Notes: generated from the sequence alone by a model not told the origin. DNA of 10,263 nucleotides from DASUME01 sp038257655 (GCA_038257655.1 JBBSJC010000268.1:1-10263); one strand, 5' to 3'; counted from the stretch's first letter, positions 1-6,712 are shown. Made by a program: numbers and translations.

Positions 1-1
1 G

Positions 2-568
2 GTGGACGTGATCGCAACGCGCTTCGCGCCCGAGTTCAAATCATTTCGGGACCGCTATCCTGACGTGGATCTCGAGGTATCGGTCGACTATGCGGTAATG
101 AGTCTCGCGAGGCATGAAGCGGACGTCGCTATTCGCGCTACCAACAAGCCACCCTCCTACTTGGTCGGAAGGCGCGTCGCACGTGCGGACTACGCCGTCT
201 ATGGCGCCAAGACACTTCTCGATGCCTATCCATCCAGCGCTCTTCTCAGCGACTATCCATGGATCGCGTGGGAGGAGCGCCTCCAATCGAAGCAGATCGA
301 TCAGTGGATGCGGAGGCAAGCGCCAGACGCGCGTGTCGTGTGCCGTGTTGACTCCAACCTGTTTTTGCTCGCCGCGCTGAGGGCCGGAATCGGCTTGGCA
401 GTGTTCCCGTGCTTCGCGGCGGCTTCCTTTTCCGACCTCGCGCAGGTGACGTCAGTGGACCCCGAAGTGGGCGTAGATCTTTGGTTGCTGACCCACTCAG
501 AGCTGCGCAACACGGCGCGTGTCAAGGCGTTCATGGAGCACATGGCGCGCTCCATGGAAGGAACTTGA
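2..568 (+). CDS. LysR-type transcriptional regulator, C-terminal part (5'-truncated by window edge)
   Basis: This is the effector-binding half of a LysR-family transcription factor. About 188 residues are present against a usual length near 300, so the N-terminal winged helix-turn-helix and linker lie upstream of the window; the GTG at base 2 is just an internal codon. What is visible is the periplasmic-binding-protein-like fold: an FxxxYPDVDLEV strand (about residues 13-26), the ADVAIR motif (40-45), LVGRRVA (54-60), the segment AALRAGIGLAVFP (124-136) that is diagnostic of LysR effector domains, and a C-terminal DLWLLTHSELRNTARVKAF stretch (159-177) typical of the family. The ligand cannot be told from sequence. 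It converges with the SRPBCC gene across 17 bp, so it does not share a promoter with that pair, and its regulatory target probably lies upstream of the window. Family assignment is secure; the specific function is unknown. Confidence 0.92.
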   Translation: MDVIATRFAPEFKSFRDRYPDVDLEVSVDYAVMSLARHEADVAIRATNKPPSYLVGRRVARADYAVYGAKTLLDAYPSSALLSDYPWIAWEERLQSKQIDQWMRRQAPDARVVCRVDSNLFLLAALRAGIGLAVFPCFAAASFSDLAQVTSVDPEVGVDLWLLTHSELRNTARVKAFMEHMARSMEGT

Positions 569-585
569 ACGTACCTCGCCGCCGG

Positions 586-1008
586 TCACGAGAAGTGCTT
601 TTTCAGCTCTCCCAGGATGCCGCGGTAGATCGGGTCGCAGAAATCTTTAACCCCATCGCCGCCTCCCTTCCACGTGGAGCGAAATTCCACGAATGTGTGC
701 CCCGAGTCCGTCACGGGAATCGCGCGCACGGTCCCGACGTAGCCTTTGACGAGCTCCTTGGACATCACGTCCGGGCCGTCGTCGATGCTGTACTCCATGC
801 TGCGCTCGCTGTCGTTGAGCCCGAGCAGCGTTTCGTGAAACGCGTCATTCAGAAGACGGCGAGCGCCGACCTCATCAGCCTTCTTGTCTCCCAAAACATC
901 TAGCTTGCTGAGCACATTGGAGCACCACGATAGATCGTGAAACTCTCGCAAGAGCGCCCATACGCGATCGACCGGAGCCGGAATTACGGCGGTGTTGTGA
1001 CAGAACAT
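586..1008 (-). CDS. SRPBCC family protein (polyketide cyclase/dehydrase-like, MxaD-like)
   Basis: A small soluble protein of 140 residues, the normal size for a single START/Bet v 1-fold (SRPBCC) domain, which forms a hydrophobic ligand cavity. Family-typical features are the N-terminal strand with APVDRVWALLREF (about 11-23) followed by an LSW segment, GARRLL (48-53), a central ETLLGLNDSERSMEYSI strand pair (59-75), YVGTVRAIPV (90-99), the strand TFVEFRSTW (105-113), and an amphipathic C-terminal helix ending in LKKHFS. The frame stays open about 80 codons further upstream, but that extension overlaps the neighbouring gene and has no domain character. The ATG at 1008 has a GGAGG seven bases upstream and begins just before the first strand, so it is chosen. 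It follows the DUF2892 gene after 29 bp, probably in one transcript. The substrate is unknown; the fold binds lipids, aromatic polyketides or other hydrophobic molecules. A link to the polyketide genes across the intergenic region is possible but unproven. Confidence 0.88.
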   Translation of the reverse strand: MFCHNTAVIPAPVDRVWALLREFHDLSWCSNVLSKLDVLGDKKADEVGARRLLNDAFHETLLGLNDSERSMEYSIDDGPDVMSKELVKGYVGTVRAIPVTDSGHTFVEFRSTWKGGGDGVKDFCDPIYRGILGELKKHFS

Positions 1009-1015
1009 GTTCTTT

Positions 1016-1020
1016 CCTCC
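1016..1020 (-). promoter_or_regulatory. Ribosome binding site deciding the SRPBCC start
   Basis: The reverse strand reads GGAGG followed by seven bases and then ATG at 1008-1006. It supports the 140-residue form over the much longer open frame. Confidence 0.85.
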
Positions 1021-1037
1021 AGTTTCCAAATGGCTTC

Positions 1038-1304
1038 TCAGCGAACGGCACTCCTGACCTTCCCCGATACTGGGCAGGTCGACATGCCCAGCATGTAGTA
1101 GATGCTGCACGAGGCCATCAACGTCGTGACCAACAGCATTCCGGATACGATTCCGAGAGGCAGTGCCAGCGAGCTGTCCATTCGGCCGGTTAAGTAGAGC
1201 CACAGGACTAAAGGAGCGGGCAGCGCGCGGAGCACGCGATCCCACCACGCCACGTTTCTGGTTGTCAGCAGACGCACGAGAAATGACTGTTTGTGCGCAT
1301 CCAT
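1038..1304 (-). CDS. DUF2892 / YgaP-like inner-membrane protein
   Basis: An 88-residue membrane protein. It has the features of the DUF2892 (YgaP transmembrane) family: an N-terminal RNVAWWDRVLRALPAPLVLW segment (16-35) matching the family's N-x-x-x-x-DR-x-x-R amphipathic entry into the first membrane helix, a second hydrophobic stretch LALPLGIVSGMLLVTTLMA (46-64), and the closing motif SCSIYYMLGMSTCP (65-78), which corresponds to the family's GxCPxYxLLGxSTC signature. Both cysteines of that motif are kept, but its usual Pro is Ser here. In other bacteria such domains stand alone or are fused to rhodanese (E. coli YgaP); no rhodanese domain is present here. The start at 1304 has GGAGG seven bases upstream, whereas the longer frame from 1349 has no such site. 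It is the first gene of a pair with the SRPBCC gene. Its role is unknown. Confidence 0.85.
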   Translation of the reverse strand: MDAHKQSFLVRLLTTRNVAWWDRVLRALPAPLVLWLYLTGRMDSSLALPLGIVSGMLLVTTLMASCSIYYMLGMSTCPVSGKVRSAVR

Positions 1305-1311
1305 TGTGGAA

Positions 1312-1316
1312 CCTCC
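1312..1316 (-). promoter_or_regulatory. Ribosome binding site deciding the DUF2892 protein start
   Basis: GGAGG on the reverse strand, seven bases before ATG at 1304-1302. It rejects the 15-residue longer start at 1349. Confidence 0.85.
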
Positions 1317-1339
1317 GATGATCTCGTTAGAAGTCAGTA

Positions 1340-1390
1340 CACGTAACACGTCAGCTGGTAGCGCTTCGGCGACCTTACGTGAAACCAGCT
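1340..1390. repeat. Two interlocked inverted repeats
   Basis: CACGTAA (1340-1346) is complementary to TTACGTG (1375-1381), and AGCTGGT (1353-1359) is complementary to ACCAGCT (1384-1390). The order A-B-A'-B' means the two pairs cannot form simple nested stems; in RNA they would form a pseudoknot-like structure, and in DNA they could be spaced operator half-sites. Each arm is perfect but only 7 bp, so chance is possible. Confidence 0.35.
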
Positions 1391-1448
1391 CGTCACCAAC
1401 CTAGTGGGCCCCTCGCGCGGCGTCCATGCTCAGCAACTTCGCTTCGGT

Positions 1449-1464
1449 TGTGCATCGGTGCACA
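1449..1464. promoter_or_regulatory. Candidate operator: 16-bp dyad
   Basis: TGTGCA-TCGG-TGCACA forms perfect 6-bp arms around a 4-bp spacer, placed midway between two divergent genes. The size and symmetry fit a dimeric regulator site. The regulator is unknown, and no motif identity is claimed. Confidence 0.35.
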
Positions 1465-1589
1465 GCCCCATCGCGCATTGATGCATGCCGTGTTACCCGC
1501 TCGCTACCCGCGCGCTCACCCCCTCGCGCGTGCCCCACGCGTAGTCGTCAAGAGGGATCTCGCGCTGAGCCTCCCCTGAGCTCGACCCC

Positions 1590-2327
1590 ATGCGAGAGGA
1601 CTGCAGCATCGTGGCAACCAAGCATCCAATAGAGGCCTTTGGCAACAGACTGTTGCCCGCGCAGGGACATGACATCGTGCAGCTGCGCATGTCCTATCAG
1701 CGCTTCGTGAACTACAACTATGTTATCGCTAGTCGTGGCCAGGCGGCGCTGATCGATCCCGCATGGGAGCCCGATACCATTCTGGCGACGCTCGCCAATC
1801 TTGGGCTTCGAGCAGTGGCCATCTTGCTCACGCACTCGCACATGGATCACGTCGACCTGGCTGACTATCTGGCCGTGGGGTTACGGATCCCCGTTTACAT
1901 GCACAAGCGCGAGATTGACGCTTATGGATTCCGCTGCGCCAACCTCCAGCCCTTGCAAGACGATCAGGAGATACGTATTGGTGAGGTCGACGTGAGGACC
2001 ATCGCGACTCCGGGGCATACCTCTGGCTCGGTGTGCTTCCATTCGCCCGGGGCACTGTTTGCAGGGGATACCCTTTTCAACGAGGGATGCGGTGTATGCC
2101 ACGTGGAAGGTGGCGACCCGCACGCGATGTACCGAAGCTTAACCTCCCTACTAAGCACGCTCGACCCATCAACTCGCGTGTTTCCTGGACACTCTTTCGG
2201 CAGCCCGCCGGGGATGACGCTGGAGAAGATACGGCAGATGAACGTGTATCTGCAGTTTCGCGATCCCAACTCCTTTTCAAAGTTCCGCATGCGCGCGGAC
2301 ACATCGACCGCAATGGATTTCGTGTAG
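1590..2327 (+). CDS. Zn-dependent MBL-fold hydrolase, PksB/BaeB type (trans-AT polyketide accessory)
   Basis: A 245-residue metallo-beta-lactamase-fold hydrolase with the full dinuclear zinc set: the HSHMDH motif (residues 82-87, i.e. HxHxDH), His143 in PGHTSG, Asp160 in AGDTLF and His201 in FPGHSFG. This is the glyoxalase-II-like arrangement. The NEGCGVCHVEGGDPHAMYRS stretch (164-183) and the tail ending KFRMRA recall the small hydrolases PksB/BaeB found at the head of trans-AT polyketide clusters such as bacillaene; I judge this from memory of the family. Those enzymes are thought to hydrolyse acyl thioesters, possibly clearing carrier proteins. The next gene is a PksE-type AT-ER, which strongly supports this reading. 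The start is uncertain: the ATG at 1590 has no clear Shine-Dalgarno, while a GTG at 1611 has GAGAGGA ten bases upstream. No signal peptide is seen, so it is cytoplasmic. Confidence 0.88.
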   Translation: MREDCSIVATKHPIEAFGNRLLPAQGHDIVQLRMSYQRFVNYNYVIASRGQAALIDPAWEPDTILATLANLGLRAVAILLTHSHMDHVDLADYLAVGLRIPVYMHKREIDAYGFRCANLQPLQDDQEIRIGEVDVRTIATPGHTSGSVCFHSPGALFAGDTLFNEGCGVCHVEGGDPHAMYRSLTSLLSTLDPSTRVFPGHSFGSPPGMTLEKIRQMNVYLQFRDPNSFSKFRMRADTSTAMDFV

Positions 2328-2373
2328 TCCTGGCGATGCGAGCTGCGCGTTAAACGACAACGCGACCGTTTGG

Positions 2374-2388
2374 GAGGGAGGAAAGGTG
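2374..2388 (+). promoter_or_regulatory. Purine-rich ribosome binding region of the AT-ER gene
   Basis: GGAGGGAGGAAAGGTG precedes the ATG at 2397. The GGGAGG core is rather far from it (15 bases), while AAGGTG lies at a normal 8 bases. It supports ATG 2397 over the in-frame TTG at 2370, which sits just before this tract. Confidence 0.65.
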
Positions 2389-2396
2389 TTATTCCC

Positions 2397-4679
2397 ATGA
2401 GAGTTCTGATGTTTCCGGGGATGGGCTCGCAGCACCTCGGAATGGGGCGCGAGCTGTTTGCTGCTTTTCCCGAGCGCGCGGAAGAAGCTGAGTCCGTTCT
2501 GGGCCGTTCCATTCGCCGGTTGTGCTTGGAAGATCCGGATCGGCAACTATCAGACACCGCTCAGGTGCAGCCTGCGATCCACACGGTCAACTGCCTTGCC
2601 TTCCTGGCATATCAACGCGCAGGAGGTGTACCGCCCGTGGCCGTGCTGGGCCATAGCCTGGGGGAGCTTGCTGCGCTCTTCGCGGCGGGTGTGGTCGACT
2701 TCTCGACCGGTCTGAAGCTCGTGCAAGTCCGTGCAGATCTGATGGCCTCCGCCGGGAGAGGTGCCATGGCTGCGATTTCGGGTATCTCGCGTGCGGAGCT
2801 TACTTCCTTTGTGCCTTCGTCCTCCGGAGTAGACTTCGCCAACCTCAACAGCGCCTCCCAGACGGTCATCTCGGGGTCCGAGGAAGGTGTGCGGCAAGTC
2901 CTCACGAAACTCCAGAGGTTACCCTCCGTCACTTGCTTTCCCTTACGTGTTCGCTCTGCTTCCCACTCGCGCTATATGCGCTCCATTGCAGAAGAGTACA
3001 GAAAAGGACTTGCAGCCTTAGCGCTTCGCGCGCCTACCACGCCCGTGTTGGCGAATGCGACGGCCGAGCGGTACGCATCCGGCGACATCGACCATACCCT
3101 TGCAAGGCAGCTTTACCAGCCCGTTCGCTGGCATGAGTGCATCGCGCGGCTGAAGCTCGGGGGAGTAACCGAGTTCATCGAGCTCGGTCCAAGCCGAAGA
3201 CTCACGCAGTTGGTTGATAGCATTCGTAAGGAGCCGTCGTTTCCGCCGGAATGGAAGCCGTACGACTGGTTGAGCGTCAACCCACCGCCCCGCGAACAAA
3301 GGTCGGCTCGGCCTGATTTCCCCCTCGGATCAGTTGGCTTCTGTCAGCGTTATGGCGTGCGACGCCCTTATGTGGCGGGCTCGATGCGTGGGGGCATTTC
3401 CTCGGTACCTTTAGTGGCTCGCATGGCCGCCGCCGGCTATCTGGCATTCTTTGGCGCTTCTGAGCTCGACGCTGAACAAATTGCGAATGCGCTAGTGGAG
3501 CTCAATCGGGACGCCGGCCGGGGTAAGTTCGGTTGCAGCTTCGCGGCCACAAATGACGATGAGGAGACCTTTGAACGAGTAGGGTTACTCCTGCGTCATG
3601 GGATTAGCAGACTCGAGACTCGCACCGGCAGCGCTCTTCACCCGGCGCTAGTCTGGTACCGTGCTGCGGGCTTGACTCGCGTTCACAATCGGCTTGCGAT
3701 TGGCAATCGTGTGCTCGCAAAGACTTCGCTGCCGGCGCTCGCAGGATCGCTGTTGCGCCCTGCCCCCGATACCATCCTCCGTAGCTTGCTGCAGATGGGC
3801 CGAATTAGTCCCGAACAGGCTGAGATCTGCGCTCAGGTACCGCTGGCTGATGACATCTGTCTCGAGTGCGACACGGGCAGCTACACGTCGCAGCGCTCCG
3901 CGCTTGCCCTGTTTCCTACATTGCGGCGAATGCGCGACGATGTCGTGGCGGCGGCTGGCTACGCACAACCTATCCACTTGGGCTTAGCTGGAGGCCTCGG
4001 CAGCGGCGACGCGATTTTCGGCGCGTTCATGCTCGGTGCTGATTTTGTAATGACTGGCTCGATCAACCAGTGCACGGTGGAATCAGGTCAGAGCGATGCA
4101 GTGAAGGATATACTTCAGCGTCTGACACCACACGATACGGCCATGGCTCCGGCCGGAGATGCAGACGAGCTGGGACAGCAGATACAAGTAATGCGCAAGG
4201 GCAATCTATTTGCGAGTAAGGCACAACGCCTTCACGACCTGTATCGTGCACACGAAGGTCTGGACGAGCTTGCCCCAGAAACCTGCGAAGAGCTCGAGCG
4301 AGACTACTTTCGTGAACGACTTGACGAGGTGATTGCTCGTGTGAAGACGTACTCCCGTAAAGGTCTCGGTAAACCTGAGCGAAGCGCGACGCACAGAAAG
4401 CACGAGATGGGGCTTGTCTTTCGCGAGTACTACCGGCGTTGCGCGGAAGCCGCGCTGCGCGGGGACGTGTCACGACGAGTGGAATTCCAAGTGCATACAG
4501 GACCTGCCCTGGGAAGTCTTAATCAGCAGCTCGCCGGCACGGAGCTCGAGAACTGGCGTTCGCGACGAGTGGACGGGCTAGCCGAGCACCTACTTCAGGG
4601 GGCGCTTACGCAGTGGCGGCAGACCTTACTCCGCACAGGGAGCGCTGGATCGGAGTACTCCCTCGACCCTTGCCCATAA
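2397..4679 (+). CDS. trans-acting acyltransferase-enoylreductase fusion (PksE/PfaD family)
   Basis: A 760-residue two-domain protein, very close in length to B. subtilis PksE. Residues 1-285 are a FabD-like malonyl/acyl transferase: FPGMGSQ (6-12), nucleophile Ser87 in GHSLGE (85-90), Arg112 in VRADLM, which in malonyl-specific enzymes holds the free carboxylate, catalytic His190 in ASHSRYM, and the closing FIELGPSRRLTQLV (260-273). Residues 306-745 are a PfaD-type FMN enoylreductase: YVAGSMRGGISS (325-336), FFGASELD (351-358), RLETRTGSALHPALVWYR (405-422), NRVLAKTS (437-444), PLADDICLECDTG (482-494), and the FMN-phosphate region AGGLGSGDAIFGAF..GADFVMTGSINQ (531-558). The linker (about 286-305) is Pro/Arg-rich. 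In trans-AT polyketide synthesis such proteins load extender units and reduce enoyl intermediates in trans. Oddities: the family GGHTD motif reads GSYTS (494-498), and the FabD Gln11 position is Met9. It follows the MBL gene after 69 bp. The ATG at 2397 is chosen over TTG 2370. Confidence 0.93.
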   Translation: MRVLMFPGMGSQHLGMGRELFAAFPERAEEAESVLGRSIRRLCLEDPDRQLSDTAQVQPAIHTVNCLAFLAYQRAGGVPPVAVLGHSLGELAALFAAGVVDFSTGLKLVQVRADLMASAGRGAMAAISGISRAELTSFVPSSSGVDFANLNSASQTVISGSEEGVRQVLTKLQRLPSVTCFPLRVRSASHSRYMRSIAEEYRKGLAALALRAPTTPVLANATAERYASGDIDHTLARQLYQPVRWHECIARLKLGGVTEFIELGPSRRLTQLVDSIRKEPSFPPEWKPYDWLSVNPPPREQRSARPDFPLGSVGFCQRYGVRRPYVAGSMRGGISSVPLVARMAAAGYLAFFGASELDAEQIANALVELNRDAGRGKFGCSFAATNDDEETFERVGLLLRHGISRLETRTGSALHPALVWYRAAGLTRVHNRLAIGNRVLAKTSLPALAGSLLRPAPDTILRSLLQMGRISPEQAEICAQVPLADDICLECDTGSYTSQRSALALFPTLRRMRDDVVAAAGYAQPIHLGLAGGLGSGDAIFGAFMLGADFVMTGSINQCTVESGQSDAVKDILQRLTPHDTAMAPAGDADELGQQIQVMRKGNLFASKAQRLHDLYRAHEGLDELAPETCEELERDYFRERLDEVIARVKTYSRKGLGKPERSATHRKHEMGLVFREYYRRCAEAALRGDVSRRVEFQVHTGPALGSLNQQLAGTELENWRSRRVDGLAEHLLQGALTQWRQTLLRTGSAGSEYSLDPCP

Positions 4680-4720
4680 GCGAATGAGGAGTGGGCTCAA
4701 GCGCAATCCCTGGTCCCGAC

Positions 4721-5470
4721 TCACTCGCCGGGTGGCGGCATGCTGCTGGGACGCCCGGCGGGGCCTCGCTGGCGGCCGTTTTTGCGCTCTCGCTTCTCGT
4801 GCTCGGGGGCGACGATGATCGCTTGCTCCGCAGCTTCGGTTTCGTGCGCCGCAGTCATCGGGACGCTCGACTCGGGTTCACTTTCAGCGGCGGTCACGTC
4901 AGGCGCGCTCGCTTCGGCGCCCGCTTCCGGTGAGCCTTCAGCGGCGCTCAGCGCATCTACGCCCGGCGCCGCTACGCCAGCCGCGGCTTCGACCCTGAGC
5001 TCGGTGGGCAGCGCTGGGCCCTGTTCGCTGCCCGGATTCGCAGCGGCGATGGGGGCGTGCTGGCTCTGGGCCTCGCCCATGATGGCTTCCTTCGAAGGCA
5101 TGTCGCCCACGTCGATTGCGCACTCGCCAAAGACGACCTGCATCATACCTTTGTCGGGCTGTAGTCTCACTTCCAGTGATTTTGCTCGGATCACGGTCTT
5201 ATCGCGCACGCGACCGGACAGCCGCACCACGTCGGCTTCGAACTCCCCCGACAGCTCTCCTTCTGATTCGATCACACCGACTTTCACCTTGCCGGCGACC
5301 ACGCCCGTGGAGCTTACGGTCAATGAGGGGCCAGTCACATCCCCTTCGATCTTACCTCTTACGATGATCGGACAATCTGAAGCAAAGGTGCCCTTGAATG
5401 CAGTGCCCTCTTCGACGAGTGTCGTGCGCTGTGGCGCGATTCGCTCTTGTTCTAACTTATCCATAGCCAT
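4721..5470 (-). CDS. Bactofilin family cytoskeletal protein with long disordered tail
   Basis: A 249-residue bactofilin, a polymer-forming cytoskeletal protein that assembles nucleotide-free filaments through a right-handed beta-helix. The bactofilin domain spans about residues 17-119, with short strands spaced by Gly/Val turns: TLVEEGTAFKGTF, IIVRGKIEGDV (35-45), LTVSSTGVVAGKVKV (50-64), GELSGEFEADVVRLSGRV (71-88). It continues into an Ala/Glu/Pro-rich, probably disordered region (about 125-225) and a basic patch EKRERKNGRQR (225-235). Classical bactofilins are often shorter; long C-terminal tails are known in myxobacteria (Bac proteins). It is the last gene of a three-gene operon, 15 bp after the pentapeptide protein. 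The second ATG (5464) is an alternative start: the G-run GGGGGG touches the first ATG but is six bases or so from the second. It converges with the AT-ER gene across 41 bp, where I see no strong terminator. Confidence 0.9.
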   Translation of the reverse strand: MAMDKLEQERIAPQRTTLVEEGTAFKGTFASDCPIIVRGKIEGDVTGPSLTVSSTGVVAGKVKVGVIESEGELSGEFEADVVRLSGRVRDKTVIRAKSLEVRLQPDKGMMQVVFGECAIDVGDMPSKEAIMGEAQSQHAPIAAANPGSEQGPALPTELRVEAAAGVAAPGVDALSAAEGSPEAGAEASAPDVTAAESEPESSVPMTAAHETEAAEQAIIVAPEHEKRERKNGRQRGPAGRPSSMPPPGE

Positions 5471-5485
5471 CCCCCCGCTCTTGCT

Positions 5486-6712
5486 TTAGCCGCTGTGAAC
5501 GATCTTCATCCGGAGCCGGCATCCCGGTTCAAAGGCGAAGCGCGTGGCCGTGGTCGCTTGCGCCACGGCCGAGACCGCGCCGCTACGACTGACCGAAAGT
5601 TGCTTGAGGCCCGCGAGCCCTGGGCTTTGGCGTTCGTAGAAAACACCGTGCACGATAAGCGTGCCTTCGCCCTGAACGCTGCAATCCATCAGGACGCCGC
5701 TTGGGCCTATCACAAGCTCGCTACCCTGGCCGAGGCTGATCACGCAACGCTCGAAGATGCCATCGACCTGAATGTGGGTGTCGGCCGCAAACGACAGGGT
5801 CGCATCGCGCAACACGTCACCTTTTCCGAAGTAGCGCGGCGGAGCCGGCCGCTTTTCCTCGGGGCGGCGAATGCCAGACAAAATCGAGGGTATCTGACCA
5901 TTGGTCAGCCGCTCGGAGCGGTCGCCGAGCACACTCATGTCGATCCAGGCGACCACGACATCACTGACGGGCACGCCGGTGCCGACCAGGCCTGCGAGCT
6001 TGGCCCCCGTCAGGTTCGCTCCCTTCAGCGTCGCGCCCTGCATGTTGGCGTGACGCGCATCGGCCTCTTCCAGATCCGCCTTGGAAAATATGGCATTTCT
6101 GAGGTCGGCATGGACGAGGGAGGCGCCCGACAGCCGCGCGCAGATTCCGACCACATCGGTGAGCACGGCACCATCGAGGATGGCATGCCGTAAGTCGGCT
6201 TCTTCGAGGTTGGCACCATGAAGACGAGCCCCGGTAAAGTCGGCCTTCGTCGCGACGACCTTACCCAAATACGCCGCTTCGAGCAGTGAGTGCGAAAGGT
6301 TAGCTTCACTAAGATCCGCTGCGGCTAGATTCGCGCTATCGAGCTGGGCAAAGCTCATCCTGGCCCTCACCAGACGTGCGCGAGACAGGTCTGCCCCGTC
6401 GAGGTGAGCGCGCACTAGGTTGGCGCCTTCGAGATTTGCGCCCGAGAGCTTGGCCCCATCGAGGTCAGCGGCTTCCAGGTTGGCCCGGCTAAGATTTGCG
6501 GACACGAGAAACGCCTCGCGTAAGCTCGCGTTCTTGAAATCGGCCCCTTCGAGTGCCGCGCCTTCGAAGTTTGCGCCCTGCAAATCCGAACGGCCGAAAC
6601 GCGCCCCCGTAAGTTGAGCTTTCGAGAGGTCCACACCTCGCAGATCCGCGCGCGAAATCTCGTCTCCTCGCGCCACCTTACTGAGGATCTCCTCCCGTGT
6701 GAAATCCGCCAT
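5486..6712 (-). CDS. Pentapeptide-repeat protein with bactofilin-like C-terminal domain
   Basis: A 408-residue protein. After a short helical cap (MADFTREEILSKVARGDEI, 1-19) come about forty A(D/N)LxX-type pentapeptides (roughly 19-240), which fold as a right-handed quadrilateral beta-helix; examples are RADLRGVDLS, GANLEGANLV and GANLTGAKLA. The regularity lapses near 149-156 and 184-196, marking likely loops. A non-repeat segment follows with VVVAWIDMS and RLTNGQIPSILSG (252-280), then a charged Pro-rich linker (282-294). Residues 305-408 carry short Gly/Val-spaced strands resembling the bactofilin domain, e.g. HIQVDGIFERCVISLG and LVIGPSGVLMDCSVQGEGTL, ending FAFEPGCRLRMKIV. That resemblance is my alignment by eye to the neighbouring bactofilin. 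No signal peptide or membrane helix is seen. The start at 6712 has GGGGAG six bases upstream; the longer start at 6760 adds 16 non-conserved residues. It probably acts with the bactofilin encoded 15 bp downstream. Confidence 0.88.
   Translation of the reverse strand: MADFTREEILSKVARGDEISRADLRGVDLSKAQLTGARFGRSDLQGANFEGAALEGADFKNASLREAFLVSANLSRANLEAADLDGAKLSGANLEGANLVRAHLDGADLSRARLVRARMSFAQLDSANLAAADLSEANLSHSLLEAAYLGKVVATKADFTGARLHGANLEEADLRHAILDGAVLTDVVGICARLSGASLVHADLRNAIFSKADLEEADARHANMQGATLKGANLTGAKLAGLVGTGVPVSDVVVAWIDMSVLGDRSERLTNGQIPSILSGIRRPEEKRPAPPRYFGKGDVLRDATLSFAADTHIQVDGIFERCVISLGQGSELVIGPSGVLMDCSVQGEGTLIVHGVFYERQSPGLAGLKQLSVSRSGAVSAVAQATTATRFAFEPGCRLRMKIVHSG

Larger units (their letters stand above)
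1305..1589. other. Divergent intergenic region, 285 bp
   Basis: This lies between two divergently transcribed units, so it must hold promoters for both the DUF2892-SRPBCC pair and the MBL/AT-ER pair. I see no convincing -35/-10 pair on either strand and no plausible small gene. It does hold two interlocked 7-bp inverted repeats (1340-1390) and a 16-bp dyad (1449-1464), listed separately. Confidence 0.6.

Noticed and set aside
1009..1248. N-terminal extension of the SRPBCC protein
   Set aside because: It overlaps the DUF2892 gene in another frame, is Arg/Ala-rich with no homology, and the GGAGG site marks the internal ATG.
2370..2396. TTG start for the AT-ER gene
   Set aside because: It precedes the purine-rich ribosome-binding tract and would translate it; ATG 2397 begins the conserved first strand directly.
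4680..4720. Bidirectional terminator between the convergent AT-ER and bactofilin genes
   Set aside because: Only imperfect short complementarity and no T-run on either strand.
4740..5489. Long plus-strand open frame (249 codons) opposite the bactofilin
   Set aside because: It is an exact antisense shadow of the bactofilin gene, low-complexity Ser/Ala/Thr-rich and without a ribosome site. The minus strand carries a recognisable domain.
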